A stretch of 64,000 nt of DNA. Source: Mesodorylaimus sp. YZB2_4. Taxonomy: Eukaryota; Nematoda; Enoplea; Dorylaimida; Dorylaimidae. A model generated the notes under the pieces. The model was not told the origin of the DNA. It searched no databases and was given only the letters and a program-made list of their open reading frames with translations. Below are positions 45,574 to 59,475 of the stretch, piece after piece; positions within the stretch are counted from its first letter, which is position 1, and each line of letters starts with the position of its first letter. The DNA is taken from NCBI GenBank assembly GCA_030248295.1, contig JASANH010000455.1, positions 186,001-250,000 of the forward strand. Direction: 5' to 3'. The translations under genes were made by a program, and so were the position numbers.

Positions 45574-48500
45574 TTTCACCTTCTGACCGCTAACCTAAAA
45601 TCAAAATAAATATTGTAAACGTCACAAGTGACCGCTGGTCAAGCGGCGCCGGTGGTCGGTCACTAGACTACAGTCAATATTGACCACTCGCAAACTGCTT
45701 ATTATATTCGAGCCGTCCAACTTTCCAAACTTCCCTCCCCTCCTTCCCCTCAAACGCGCCAATTGTGCCATATCACGCGTCCTCCTTTTTCATCTGTATC
45801 GTTTTATTGACGAGTTCAGCCGCCATTAGATGCCCATTTCCAATCCACTCCAGCTGTCCCAAAGAACTTTGGGTCCCCAAAAAAACACCATCATATTCAT
45901 AAAAGATCGTCATCATGACGCCTCGTCTACTCTTACAAAAACCAACCACGCCTATTTCGCTCCAAATCTTTATGCCAGGTATACTTAACGTACGAACGTA
46001 AAAAAACCATTTCTGGTGCCAATGCCATAAACCCATTTAGATTTGAGCATCCAGCCGCCAAAACATTTTCTCTACTACATTGTATACCAGGCGAGGCGAG
46101 GCGAATTCCGTTTAGAACATTTTCAATAACCATAAAATCGCACATTTGCAAGGCTAACAGGACTTTTTATTCAAAGACTCATTCGGCTGGCAATCTCGGA
46201 ACGGAGGACCAAAGTGAAATGCCATTCTTATACCTCTCGTTTCCAATATGAGTTTTACTAAAGCCCACTATTCCAAAAAGGGCCAATTTCCAATACTTGT
46301 AAGCTCCAATAACTTTATTGCACATACTTTCCTAAACTATACTTCCAATACCCCATAAGACTGACGGGCGGAAGATTAGGATCGAACCCTGGCCTCTAAT
46401 GTTTCCTTCCGCTCAATGTAAAACGCGAACTTCCTATGCCAATCAAAACCAGCAAATTATATCCCAGCCGCCGGATTGAATTTCATCCTACCAATACTCC
46501 TAATAGGAAAAGGCGATTAGCATTACAGGAAACGAGCATTCGCAAAAATCCGACATTTTTATCAATTAGAGAAACACGAACTCGCAAAAAACAGGAATCG
46601 TATCGATTCATATCGCAAAGATAATGATTCCTTTGTCAATAACCCCTTTCCACGAGATCAGCATTCCAAAAAACCCTCTCTCAAAGATGAGCCCCTTTTA
46701 CGGCCCCAAACTACAAAATTAATCTTCTCAAACTCTAAAAAAACTCAAAATCTCAGAAAATTACAGGTAGCTACATAAATCGCCGGCACCAGCTGCACAC
46801 CGTACCAAACCAATCTTCGCGTCTTCGCACACAAGTTGCCTCGTTGGCCGCGTTGGCCCCGTTTGCACAGGTTTCTTTCACATGTCCAGTTGGACGCGTG
46901 TCAAGTCCTCATAAACCCGTTGGCCGCACATATTTCTTGCTCGCCCTCATATTCCTCCCATTCCTCCTCCATCCCCCCGCTGACCATGGATGTCGGTAGA
47001 CTGCCATCCTCGCCCCGCTGACAAGACGCGACAAACGTCCAAGACCAGACGACACGCTCAACCACGACCTTCCAAGAAAAAGTCGGGAAAATCACAAGAA
47101 AATATCAGAAACCATTTGAAAAACCAAAGGCGCTAATGACACGCGCCAGAACACCCGCTGCTTGCAAAGCAGAACTCTACGCACCGTCAACACATATTGC
47201 AGCCAGACGAGACTGCGCCAAAGCAGCTATTTGCACGAATACCATATGACCGTCACTAAATTGCCATAATCCTTCCCATTTTTCCTACGTACATTGAATG
47301 AATTCGAGCAAAACTTTGACTTCAGCTTCCAAGTACCCATATCCAAACCAGTCACCATCTCTGGCTCTCCCCTAACCTCCTCATTGCCTCGCATTGTCTT
47401 TGCACACCACACAGCCAAATTCAATTCTCACCCGACCAAAAAAGGTCAAAACAATTCTCAGCCGGCCCTAATCATCGCCAATGGTTTCCTATTCAACACG
47501 TCTCCCTTGTCAAAAACTGCACCATTCATGGATACAACGCCCGAAATAAGTGGCCAAAAACCAATGCCCTCCTCGGCCGTCGAGCAGGTGTAAAGGTGCA
47601 AAAGAGCGGAAAAACGAGACGTGTTCGCGTCAAAATTCATACGAAAAAAATACGCGTTAAAGCTCCTCAACAAGCTTCGTAAGCTACGGCTTATCTGCCT
47701 CCACCTTTCTTCGCCAAATGAATGGAAAAACTCAAAGACGCAACGCCCCGAAAACTTAAAACAAACCTTCGTCTAGCCCGCACGTCTGACTTTATTTTTA
47801 CTTCGCCTTTTCTAACTGACTGATGTAAATACACCAGCTGTCGACCAACTCCTAAACCGAGTCAATACAACCGCCGATTTTTCATACAAAAAGGAATTGA
47901 TGATCCGTCCAAACTCAAATAACATTTACATACAAATCCTATTCAATCAGCACTGACCACTTCGCCGCCTACAAAAAGACGACTCAAAATCCTTGTCCTC
48001 CTCAGTTCAATATCATCCACTGTTATTATTTACTAAACCACAGCCCCACGTAACTATTAGCTTACTTACAAAAGCACCTGAATAAAACGACAGGTGTGCA
48101 ATTTTCAAACATTCTCAAACGTAACACAAGCTTAAAAATATTAGCCGCGCAGAGGCCACCTAATCCACTAAACCTTTGCCTTTACAATTCAACGTCCATT
48201 CGTTTTCGCACAACACAACTACACTGGACCATCGAATTTCGATTTCATACATCTAATGGACACTATTGTGTTGTCTTCGCGATCCACTGCACACACGTTT
48301 TCCTACATTCTCCCCCGCTGACCACTGAATGACCAAATGTGGACAAATCGACTCAACAATTAGCCTCCTCCCTTTTCATCCTATTTTATCAATAAATGCA
48401 CAAACCGACGAGACCCCGCTTCGGCCATTCCCATCCAAGGCCCACTAACCGCTCCTTCCTATCATAAACTAGCAAAACCCCAAATGGACATTGCACAAAC

Positions 48501-50000
48501 CACTTCTTGTCCGAAACAAGCTGCTAAGCCAATCGCCATCCACTTGGCTCAAATCCAACAATCACAGTTCCCTCCTTAAAAGAAGCCACTTTGTAAACAC
48601 CCGATCCCCTTGCGAACCATCAGCGGATCGTCTGATTTAAAGTACGGTACCTCCGACCACAAATAAGGTTCGCACCAGGCCACAAAAATGACCAGGCGAA
48701 AGAAATCACATCCAATCGAAGCCTCGAATATGAACGACCGCGACATCTCCATCTATCCGAGGAACACAAACGAAAAAACCCAGCCGACAATACATCCTCG
48801 TCTGGAGGCCATTTTTCACAACTCTTACCACAACCTAAATGTAGTACTTCTCAGTCGAATATGGCACGTTACGCGACCTGCGATTTACAGTTCGTTCCCC
48901 GTCTCTAAATGGGCATATATTCTACACCCATCTACTATCATCATCGAGATCACTACTCGAAGACGGAGCACGTCGAAAATGGCATGCAAAACTGGTCCTA
49001 TCCACTTCGCCTCCACCTTTTCCACTGAGAAAAAAGAAAATTACCAACACAAACTATAACCGTCGCTCACTATTCTCAACTCCCCAGTGTCCACTAGTGA
49101 ATCGAGAAATTGGGCGGACCGAGTCAAATGGACACTGCATAATGGACGCTAAACGCAATGCACAAACACGGGAATACGAGGAAATAGTAGTTTTGTTTCC
49201 ATTCGCTTTATCCGTAAACAAATTCTTTTATTGTTGATAATGTGTATGCACAGTATTCCATAGCCACTATATATACATCCTATTCACAAGCATGAACGCA
49301 CCAGGTACTGCCATTCTAATATGGCTACCTATTCCATTTCCACGCTCGCCACTCCGTAGATGATACGCAAAGATGGGCGCCCCAACTGCTAATGCGATAG
49401 CATAGGCACGGGTCACAACAACCCTTCTTCAATCTCACTGCCACTCCAACCAAAAAACCCAGCCAACTTTAGTATGGAAAAGGCAAGATCGGATAAGATT
49501 CAAATGCATCTCGACCATACTGTACACACGAGTCAGTTACCATCCACTCAAAGAACACCTTCGATCGAAAAGAAAAATGGACTTTTTGATTTGCTATGGG
49601 ACTGACATCCAATTACCAGCCTCGACACTTCCTCCCTTGATGGCCTTTTTAATTTGTCCTTTACTCAACACCGCCTACGCATTTCATTTCATTCGTCCAA
49701 GCGGCAAATCCCTTTAGTTTTTTCACATTTCACCCTCACCTCGACCAATTGCACACCACCAGGCACCATCTCGACCAAAAAGTAAATAAGTACAAATGTC
49801 TACGGCCCGTTGCAAATTATCGGCATATATCTAATTTCCACATAACAAATACACCACCTTCAACAAACTGAACTTTCCCTCCCCTCCCCTCCACCCCACC
49901 CCAAAACCCTCGCCTCATCATTGAATAACGGAAGCGTTAGGGCAGCTGCAATGCAAACGCATACCGAGTCTAGGGTGCGGTTATTGGGGGTGGGAAGACG
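45574..50000. other. Gene-free stretch with strong C-over-G skew on the plus strand
   Basis: No coding exon was recognised. The plus strand is C/A-rich and G-poor (for example 17 C to 5 G in 48001-48060), like the plus strand over the minus-strand genes here. It may be a long 5' intron or untranslated region of the Ig/FN3 gene; this is inference from composition only. Confidence 0.4.
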
Positions 50001-52171
50001 ATTAGCGCCTCGAAAACGAGATTAATGGCTTGGTGAAAAGGTACAACACAAGCCGGCATTCGTCAAATGTTCGAGGCAGCAAAAATTTCGAAAACTCAAC
50101 ACTAACACCCGCCTATTATTTTTACATCGATAACCCAAGCCAGCGGGTCTCGAATCGACAAAGAAAACTTGCCATAGCCAACAAAAACCTATTCATCGGC
50201 CAGGTAGCAGGTACAACGAACAACGGCTAACTTGCGAGCTAGCCGAGCAGAAAAGAAAGTTTCGAAAAATAAATGGACGGCACCCGATTTTGAACCGACT
50301 GGCACGAGAAGGAGAACCTATCCGTCGAATAAAATATCCAAGATACGAAAAAATGAAGAAGCTGCTGCTCGTCTCGTGTACAAAACCATCAAAAACGATG
50401 CTCGATCTGGTCAGTCGAGCGACCGATTCATCGTCTCTCTTCTCGTTCACTGCATAGACGACTCGTTAAAGCCGTAAGCGAATTGAACGCTTATCAGTGG
50501 CCTTCCATCGAATTGGAAAAATACGGATCCTATCTCCTTTCGAACCGATGGCTGGCCATTGGTCGATGCATGACTACGCATGCTCCTATTCAAGTCCTAA
50601 TACGCGCATTTTAGCAGTGATTCATTTCTATTGTCCAGCGACCAATACAGCAACAGTCCAAAAATGGCAAAAACAGATAAACGCACGAGCAAAACAAGGC
50701 GGTCCTCTTTTGCACCCTGAAGACTCGAGTAAATGGGTAAACAAGAGACACGAGTTTCGTTAGGGACACACTGACCACTGGCTGGGGAGGGCAGCCCGGT
50801 TATGATTATTGGTCGACCAGCTATATAAGAGCGAAGAAGCAAACAGATTTTACACGCTGTTTGATTGCGCGCCTTGGGTACGGCCGCGTCCAATATAAGG
50901 AAACGATGGCACGTTTCCGGTCCTTACAAGCGAAACTAGCGTATTGAGAACAAACAACAAGGCGCATTTTCTCATGCGTCCGTACGACCGGTCCGGGTGC
51001 TAACAAGCGTACACCCACTAATACACAATATAACGTAGCCGTCTATGGTAATTGAGTCAAACGGCGTCCGCCCACAAATTGAATCAAACCACCCGCCGTT
51101 GCCCACAAGCGTATCCCCAGCTTAAGCATAGCAATAAATTCTCCAATATTATCATACGCAGAAAGCGTATGACCAAAGCACAAGCCAAGCATCTTCACTG
51201 AAGCAAGCCAGTTTGATTGATAAGAGCTCGCTTTTTTCATTTTCGCATATGTAATTCGCGTCTCCAGCCTTAGGCTGAAAACGGAGCATGAGAACCAGAG
51301 AACTGGGATAACCTAAACCGATCACATCGCGCGTTCCTAATTCGCGGCCCTTGTCCCAGTCACGAATTTGTTCATCCTTTTGCCTTTTGGGTCGAAATCA
51401 CGGTTTTCCATTTAATGCGCGCGGGAATTAGAAAGAAAAGGGCAAAACGAATAAAGAAAATCCATAATACACTGCCAAAAGCCTAACTGCGTTGTGATTC
51501 AGCTCTCAAATTCCGACGCACCAATCACGGGGATTAACAACAAAGATTAGGGTGAGAAACATTTGCAGATTTCCGCCCAGACCGATGCATGCATGGCACG
51601 AAACAAACCACTTACAATTTCCCATTGTCGTTTCCGGAATTTGCTGACGTCCCGATAGAATCATTGGTCCGTCAGAGAAGGCAGCTGAATTTGCATGTTC
51701 GAATGGCACTTTATAAGGCAAATTTCACTCAAGGCATGAGATCCAAAAACAAAAACAATAACCTGCGCAACGCAACTTGGCGCCCAACTCCAGAATCATG
51801 ACTTATCGCGCTTAAAGCAGACAACTTTAGCTTTTGAAGTAAACACTTAAGTATTATGCGGGAGATTTAAAAAAGCTACCGTTTGACCGCAAGTTGACGC
51901 TGATGATCAGCTGTGGTCGGTATAGAGAGATCAGCTCACATTGTCGATCCTAACCGAAGCATCTAGTGCTTTACTTCATTATCTGATTTGGTAAAACCTT
52001 GCTTCAGTGAAACAAGTAGACAATACAAAGGCATAAATTCCAGGAGTCAAAATTAAGCAGATTGGAGCTGGATTAATCATCCAAAGGCATGCATTCTAAC
52101 ATTTAACCGATAGCTACTCAAATTTTACATTTTACATCATGGAATCACTTGGTCACAAGTTCGAAACTTTT
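50001..52171. other. Intergenic, no gene seen
   Basis: Composition becomes balanced again. Several short open frames occur on both strands, without splice context or motifs. Confidence 0.45.
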
Positions 52172-52582
52172 TCACTTTTTCCGCTTCGTCAACGTCTTGG
52201 ATCTGCAAACGTTTTTTCCTTTTCGAGCATCCGTGAGACCGTGAATCTTGCGTTTTTGGAAAGCTTTGAGTCCAAGGTCACAATTTAAAATCCGTCGGAT
52301 CGAGCCTCTCGACACATTTTCTTCAGCAGCCAACTTTCTCGCTGATCGGTTCGGATTTCTCCGAACTTTTTAACGAATTCGTTTGATTCGATCGGATGTC
52401 CGAATTGAGCGCGGCCGACCCGATCGAGGACGATCTTGCATGGTTCCAGTGTCCCGTAATCGAGTCACAACACGCCAGACCAACACTCGATTGATTCCAT
52501 GAGATTTTACAGCTTTGAAAATTTCAGGCATCGATAATCCTTGGGAATAGTGAAATTTAATCAGTTCACGTTTAGCTTCCAT
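52172..52582 (-). pseudogene. Tc1/mariner-type transposase N-terminal fragment
   Basis: One frame of 137 codons from ATG 52582 to TGA 52172 carries paired helix-turn-helix domains. The first is LIKFHYSQGLSMPEIFKAV with VWRVVTRLRDTGT, then RPRSGRPRS, the GRPR-type linker. The second is RNPNRSARKLAAEENVSRGS, and the fragment ends with DLGLKAFQKRK. An internal TAA (52370-52372) falls where Glu or Lys is expected between the two domains. The DDE/D catalytic part is missing: similarity fades soon after the end. Terminal inverted repeats could not be paired. Confidence 0.8.
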
Positions 52583-55500
52583 TATAATTAAAAATCAAAT
52601 TTATTTAATCAACTTCTGGTACAGTCTTTCTTTGGTAATTTCTCTGTGAGCATGTTCTCATTTCAAAACAAGCCAAAATTTAGCAGTACTAGAAGACATG
52701 TATAGGCCACACACCTCCAAGCTAAATTGGCGGGTTTTTGAAACACTGATGTAACCAGACTTATGCGCCCCCTGTTGATGTGTAGAATTCATAGAAGCAT
52801 TCTGGCTTCCAAAGCTTAATCTTATTGTTAGCGTGTTCTCTTGAATACTGGAACATGCTCGGCCACATTGCGTACAGTAGGTCCACAAGCAGGCGGACGA
52901 TCCTGAAAAATAAACATGGCTGTGTGGACAGTGCCGACACTTTGTTCAATGGAGTCACAATTTCCTCGTGTTGTGACCATTGCCGCTTGGGGGCGCCTTG
53001 AATTCTTGGAAGTGTGGCTTGGGCAATTGGCTCGGTAAGGAGGAGCCAGGGCGGTATAAGAGCAGGCCGCCGGGGGAGATCGGGGCCCTCCCTTGCTTGT
53101 TTTCACTCGATTCGGTTCCATTTGATTTGTTCTGAATTTGTGGGGAGCCACCCCTTGTGTTGTCCAGCCCATTGGGAGAGCTGTGGGGCGGGTCAGGCGC
53201 CAGCCAGGGACTTCGATTAGCATACTCAGGCCCTCTGCGGTCGTCGTTCCCCTTGGTTCATACTGGAAGAGTCCAGGAGTTGACTTTGGGGTAGGTACTT
53301 GGTTTGTCTGCAGATTTGTCTGTGGGTAAGATCTAGGACAGTTTGAGACATCGTCGTGCATTGTTGTGCTTCGTAAAAGATCCTCTGGTGTTGACAGAAG
53401 TCTTTACTGCGCCTCCAAGAGTGGAACTGCTCGTCGGCGTAGGCATCTTAGGACCGGGTGCATTCGACCAGCAGCCAGGCTAGTGTATCATTGCACAGAG
53501 CAGTTGCAGGCACCCTTGGGAGGCGCGGCAAACACGCCTGAGGGGTTTGTTGAGGTCTTAGTGATCGATACTCTGCAGGAATAAGCCTTTCGACCAGGCT
53601 TGGGCTATTGAAGACCTTGGACCGCTCGCTGGTAAGATCAGCCCGAACCTGCCGGCGCGAGAGCGAAGAGCTATCGCTCACTCACAAACAGCACGCATAA
53701 CACTAGCAGATTGAGCAGCGAGCCCCATAGTACTTACACTTCACACACCGCTAATGTGCACAGTGCAAACACAACTGGACATGGTCTGACCGATTGTAAT
53801 TGCACAGCGCAAGCAAGTACTACTGCCTTTCCTTGTAGGTACCCTTGCGCTGGTAACATCCTGCAAACATCTACTCCACGATGCAGGCTCGCTGCCAGTC
53901 ATTTAGTTGAACTTTTTAGGGCAATAGTGAGGTAGGTCGACAACGTCATGACTCGGGCTACAAATCGCTCTCACAATCACGATCAGCTCAGTGAATGACG
54001 CCATGCCATAATGCTATCTTCTAATGTACAAATAAGGTTTTGTCATCAGCAGACGGAGTCCAAGGATTGTGCAAACTCTGCATTCATCAGGAGTCTCCTC
54101 GCCCCTCGTCTTCTTCGATACGGATCCTCTCTATCTTCCTTTGACTCGTCCAAAACTCGGATGAGGATCTGACCCAAAAGTCTTCGGGTGGTCGTCATGC
54201 CTTCCAGACCGTATCTTCTCCCGCCAGGGAGTAACTTTATAGTTCTCTTCTGTTCATACTCCATTAATATATACGATCGAGTGACGAAAGACTACAATAG
54301 CGCCTTACTTCTCGTTGAGCTGGTCGCACACACTGCGCCTGTCAATAATATTCTGTATGCGTCCCTGTTTTCGTGTACTGTACACCGCCTTGGCGGATTT
54401 CCTCGAGAGTTTATGATGAACATGTGAACAATGTGAAAGAAGGTGGCTCTGTACGACGCTGACGAAAGGCAATGAGCTTCAGCTGACTGATTTAGCTGTG
54501 ACCCTAAGTAGTCGAAACTTCCTCCCTTGGGTTTCAATTGTAAAATTTCAAGCTGCACGGCCAAGAAAAAATTTGCTCCAAATCCAAGACCTCCGAATCT
54601 CCAAATGCCTTCCAAATCTCACACTCCATATCCTACGTGCACCCATATTCCCTTCCTACCAGCAGATGACACACTGTCCACCAAATCCAAAACCAAAAAA
54701 TGGGTATAGTTTCGGAACCCATATCGGACTTGGCCAACAAAGGATGCCCACTTCACATCATAATTGACTCACATCGCTAAAACATTTCCCTTACCATATT
54801 CCTTCAATGCCATAAAAACGGTCACCATACCGTCATATAAATATTTCCCCATCAACTAGTACTTTTGTGATGACCCCCTCGTTATCGGCTCATTCGCTCC
54901 ACATTCGCCCGTTCTCTCAGTATTCTATCATTTCTCGATATTCAGTCCTCTAATCGATATTCGATCAATCATTTGGGATCCCAGCCTTCCAAATCGCACA
55001 CTCCGTCACTCACATCCCCTCCTAGACACATGCATAATTGCGTCTCTTACCCTTTCCAAGGCATGTACAGGTGAGTAAGGGTTCGAGTAAAGTATGGTGT
55101 GAAGAAGAGAAGCGGACACATGTTTTCTCCACAGGCCGCCCCGTAGGGCATACCAAATGATACAGACCAAGTGAGTAGGGTAAGTTTCCCACACGGCAGG
55201 GCGCAGAATCATAGGCCTGTCTGTACCTTCAAATGCCAGTACTCACTTCCGGAAATTCGAACAAGGAAGTTAATTTACGGAATGACAATTGATACGCAGG
55301 GACGAATGGATTACAGCTCAGCTGTACTGGCAAGACATTCAGAAGCACATTTTGGTTTGCTGAAATCGCATTGCAGTGAGTCCTCGCGCTGTTGATGGTG
55401 CGATTATTCACACTGATTGTGAATGAGCAAAAACTAGGCTTGGCCAATCCGCAAGGAAACCAAAAAAAAATAAAAGCAGGCCAGGAAAATGAAAGCGGTT

Positions 55501-55684
55501 CTGCCTCAGTGCATTTTCGATCGCTCAGACTCGATATAACCTGTCCAGCGAGAGACAAAAACAGGTTTGGTTGCCTTGTTTACTCTGATTTGGGGCTCGG
55601 ACCCGGCTTTGGGTCTCCTTATTCGTGGAAATCTTCGAACTGAGTGGTCTTGCGTCTTCGATTGGTGATTACAATTTGCAAAAA
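52583..55684. other. 3-kb stretch without a supportable gene
   Basis: The part near 52.9-53.7 kb is more GC-rich than its surroundings and holds a 177-codon minus-strand open frame (52828-53361). It has no recognisable motif, and I do not call it. It might be a repeat insertion next to the broken transposase. Confidence 0.4.
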
Positions 55685-57647
55685 ATGAAGTGCCGATGCT
55701 CGATTTGTTTGGAGCTGGTGATCAAAACCGACGTTGCGGCATTAAAATGCGGTCATACATTCCACATCGATTGTATCGACGATTGGTTATCGCGTAATAA
55801 TCGATGCCCAATTTGTGCCGCGGTCACCCAGAAAGACGATGCCCATCACTTGTTTTTTTGCGAAGGCGAAGACAGTCCAGTCGCCAATGGATCGATTTCT
55901 CTGGCTCAAGCAAATCTACTGCGTGATCAGGTACGAAATCACTTCTATAATGTTCGCGTCCTACCAGGACCCGACCGTTTCTCGTCCGTCTGGGTTATCT
56001 CCAACCCCTCGGGCCATCCATGTATGCAAGCACGTCTTGCATACATGCTGTGCCCAAGTAATTGGTACATTATTATGCATACTTACCAACCGATAAAATA
56101 ATTAGAAAGAGAAAATTTGGGAGCAAGTTAAAAAAAGGTAGGCTTTCACATAAGTGGATTTTCCACCAGCATATACGAGTAAGATTGCCCAACTTGGGGC
56201 GCAGGTCTCACGAGCTTGCGGACGAAAGGATGACCCCGCCGGCAAAACTTCTTGGAATAAGTGACCTTTCTGCCATAGATCGCCATTCTCACAGAAGATT
56301 TGAGAAAGGCTCAATCCGAGGCCATATCGGCCAAAAATCGTTCTCGCCTTCTTGAAGACAAGGTGAGTTCGGGACTCTTCACGTGACTCACCAATGTACA
56401 GCTTTTTGTCCTTTTCAGTTGGATCAGATGAAACGTTCGCGCGCTTCCTTCGGACGTCAATGTAAGGAGCTTCGAGCAGAAAATACCAGCCTACTTCGGT
56501 AAGTTATGCTCGAACAGGGCAAGATCAGTTTGCGAACAATAAGTACGGGTACGAAAGATATGAGCAACTTTTCCCGCCATTTTTTTGAATTTGCCAGTTT
56601 CTGAAGAAGAAATTATTTGTGGTGAGTTTGTACGACCATGCAATGGTGACAGCAGCAAGCGATACTCTTTCTTGTCTTTGATATTGTGGGTAGGGTTATC
56701 GTCGGCCTTCTGGTGTAGGAGGTCTTTTCCAGTAACCCTTTTGATGGGACAAGGGGCTTTTTTGTTGACCATTAGCCTCGAACTCTCATTCACATGCCAG
56801 TGCATGCGTGTTGAGAACTCATTTGCTTTTATTTTTTTCTCGTATAGCCCCAGGAATCTTTGGTAATATCAAAAATTCGAATTCAAAAAAAGTTCAAAAA
56901 AAAGTCCAGAGGTATAAAACTGCATATTTGTAAATGCTTGTTTTAGACGCCTAACGCGTTCAGAAAAAGAAAAGAACGAAATTATGAAAAAATATGCTGA
57001 CAATGCGCAAAAAGTAAGTTCTATATTTTGTGCACACGGGTTTAAAGATTAGGTGACAGGATCGTATTTTTGTAAGATCCCAAAGTTCTAGGTGTTGAAT
57101 CCTGCTGGCCACTTTTACTAGCCAGTAAAAGCGGTAAAAGTGGCCAGCAGGATGTGGAAACATATATATACGTCAGTAACTTCACTGTCAAAGCCTAATT
57201 GTAGAAAGCCATTCTACCAATTTAACATCCAAAATCACATCGCATTGTGTCGGATACACACTCATCTCATGTTCAGCGCGCTTCATAGATGGCTCTTGTG
57301 CATAATCGAACTTTTCAGTACAAAGAAGTCAAACAACAATTGATGGCGACGAAGCGAATAGATGCGACAACCACGCAGCGGTATGTCCTGTGGCTGCACA
57401 CTCATTTGAAATTTGAGCAAGATTTTTTTGTAGTGTCACTTCGAAACAGCCGAATGCAACCACTTCTCCCGTCCGGCAACCTAAAAGCACAGCCTCTCAA
57501 TGCCCAGTGACCACTTTGGCCAACGCAGACAGCATTAATGGTGAGGCTGTGAATTTTGTCGTGCGTCGATCGTCGCGAATCCGAGCTCGCAACGCTGCGA
57601 TCGCCCAATCGGCTGTCATTATCACGGAGGCGAAAGCAAAAAAGTGA
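55685..57647 (+). CDS. RING-H2 and coiled-coil protein, TRAIP-like E3 ligase
   Basis: Seven exons (55685-55930, 56110-56137, 56295-56362, 56419-56498, 56947-57013, 57319-57380, 57434-57647) join in phase to 254 aa. The RING begins almost at the N-terminus: C5-x2-C8, C22-G-H24, H27-x2-C30 and C41-P-x-C44, within CSICLE and LKCGHTFHIDCIDDWL. Helical, charged segments follow (DLRKAQSEAISAKNRSRLLE, LTRSEKEKNEIMKKY). The tail is basic and Ser/Thr-rich, with RRSSRIRARNAA near the end. N-terminal RING followed by coiled coil is the TRAIP/NOPO layout, an E3 ubiquitin ligase acting at stalled replication forks; a C-terminal PCNA-binding box was not seen. The second exon is only 28 nt and its acceptor (AGAAAG) is weak. 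Confidence 0.8.
57099..57153. repeat. Perfect 20-bp inverted repeat in a RING gene intron
   Basis: ATCCTGCTGGCCACTTTTAC at 57099-57118 is the exact reverse complement of 57134-57153, with a 15-base loop. It lies in the intron between exons 5 and 6, so it would fold in the pre-mRNA. It is compatible with a mirtron-like or microRNA-like hairpin or a tiny foldback element. Confidence 0.85.
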
Positions 57648-59475
57648 AAACGTATTCGATTGCGGCGATACACCATATTTAGCAAGACCGGGGGTGGCAG
57701 GGCCTGTGGCCATCAATTTATTTTATTTTATCTTTTCTCATGCCATTTTTTTCGTGTTCCTGATTTCGATACTTTTCCTAGTGGGAGCAACCCCGGTTTT
57801 ATCACCATGATTCCAAATAAAAGGAGCGTTCACATGGCATCTTACGTCCTGGTCGTATTAGCCAGTGATCGATCAGGCACACCTCAAGGTAGCCAATCAA
57901 GTCTTCCGACCTGGTCTGTGGAGAGAAGGAGGGGGGTTTCTACTAAAAATCAAAAGGTAGCTATTGCTATTGCATTATTTCGGTAGCCAAGCACTAAGCG
58001 CACTCCAAGGGCACCGCACACTAGGGTTATACATTGGACATACAGAGGCTTGAAGAGAAAAGCATGAAATGCGTGAATTAATCAAACAGATAAAAAGACT
58101 TTGTATTAAAAAATGCCTATGCAGCCGATTTCTAAGGCTTGCAAGAAGGCCGGAACAGAGAAAAGTATTTTGCACAATGGAATATGTATGCGAACAAGAC
58201 CAGCTAGCTTCTGCTAACTGATAAGGCTGACCTTGACATGAGTCAAAACCTATACTCTTGGTTTGAAACAAGATCAACCTTCAAAAACCAATCACAAGCC
58301 TACTGAAAAACCCAAGCCAAAAGAGGGTTTGGGTTTTGTGGAACCTGGCAATATATAAAGTGCCCACTTCACAAAATATCTAATACTCAAAATAAAAAAT
58401 ACTAAATATCTAGAGACCGTCCTAATCTAGTGACTGCATTGGTGACATACAGCATGTCATCCATTTTGATTCCCATCCTCATACACGTATTTTACAGATG
58501 GCCCCCAGAGTCGGCGAACTCATTTTGCGACGCATTATGATTTACAGTAGGTGGCGTTGACCGTAACCACAGCCTAGCCATGTCCCCGTCCTACTAGTCA
58601 GTATGTACAGTGCCATGACAGCGAACTCATGATTGCATCTCTGTACAGAGAGAGCGCGACTACATTTTATCAAAACAGGGAATTTCGACAATCTTTCACC
58701 TAATACATTCCCATCAAATCGATTGACCCTATCCTTTTGAAAAGGAACCATAACAGACAAAGCTGATTGTAGAAAAATATTTTGGTTCGAGCCTTTCGCC
58801 GTCCTAATTTCCTCACAGCACTTCCAACCCGTTTTGCCTATATACGTCCAGCAGTCACAATATAAGCAAGGCCTTGCGGCGACCAGGGGCCGCTTTCACA
58901 ATCATGTAGGACATGTCCCAGGAGATTGTGAAGCCCACCCCTGCTCTCAATGCAGGTTCCCCTCTTCCTCTGACGTCTCTACTAGAAACACATGCACCTG
59001 GGACATCCTGTGCCAGAAATGATGTGAGAACGAAGGCTCCTTCCCGATTGGTATCCGAGGACCACTTTCCTGATTCTCAACTCCGCCACTTGACGGTATT
59101 GGGTGAGTCGTCCAGAGATGGGCTAACTAAATCGCCGTCGAAGACTGGTTCCCTGTCTGGGAACAGGTTCACTAAACTGTAGTGTCCAGCAGGAATAAAA
59201 CTGCGGCCTCCGGGTCAGGTTTGCTAGCCCAAGCCATGCGTAACCAACGCCTCAATCAACTAACAGTAAGCCACAGCGGCTTACAGTCCAAGGAAGAAGC
59301 GCCCACAATGGCCTGAACTAGCCCGTTCGAAGTGTAACTTTTCGGTCGCCGCTAAATTTTATAACATCACATCTGGCATGGTTTTTTTTTCAATATCAAC
59401 AGGAACGCACACCTGTCTGACAATCACATCCACAAGAACATGCAGCACTGCACTAATCTTAGAGCTATGTGTAGC
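57648..59475. other. Intergenic, no gene seen
   Basis: Spacer between the convergent RING (+) and class B receptor (-) genes. No exon was recognised. Confidence 0.5.

Noticed and set aside
46360-46430. tRNA-like B box (GGTTCGATCC on the minus strand)
   Set aside because: No matching A box, acceptor stem or anticodon arm at the right spacing.
52828-53361. 177-codon minus-strand open frame
   Set aside because: It is Pro/Thr/Arg-rich with no recognisable domain, splice context or signal peptide, in a GC-richer patch beside a broken transposon.
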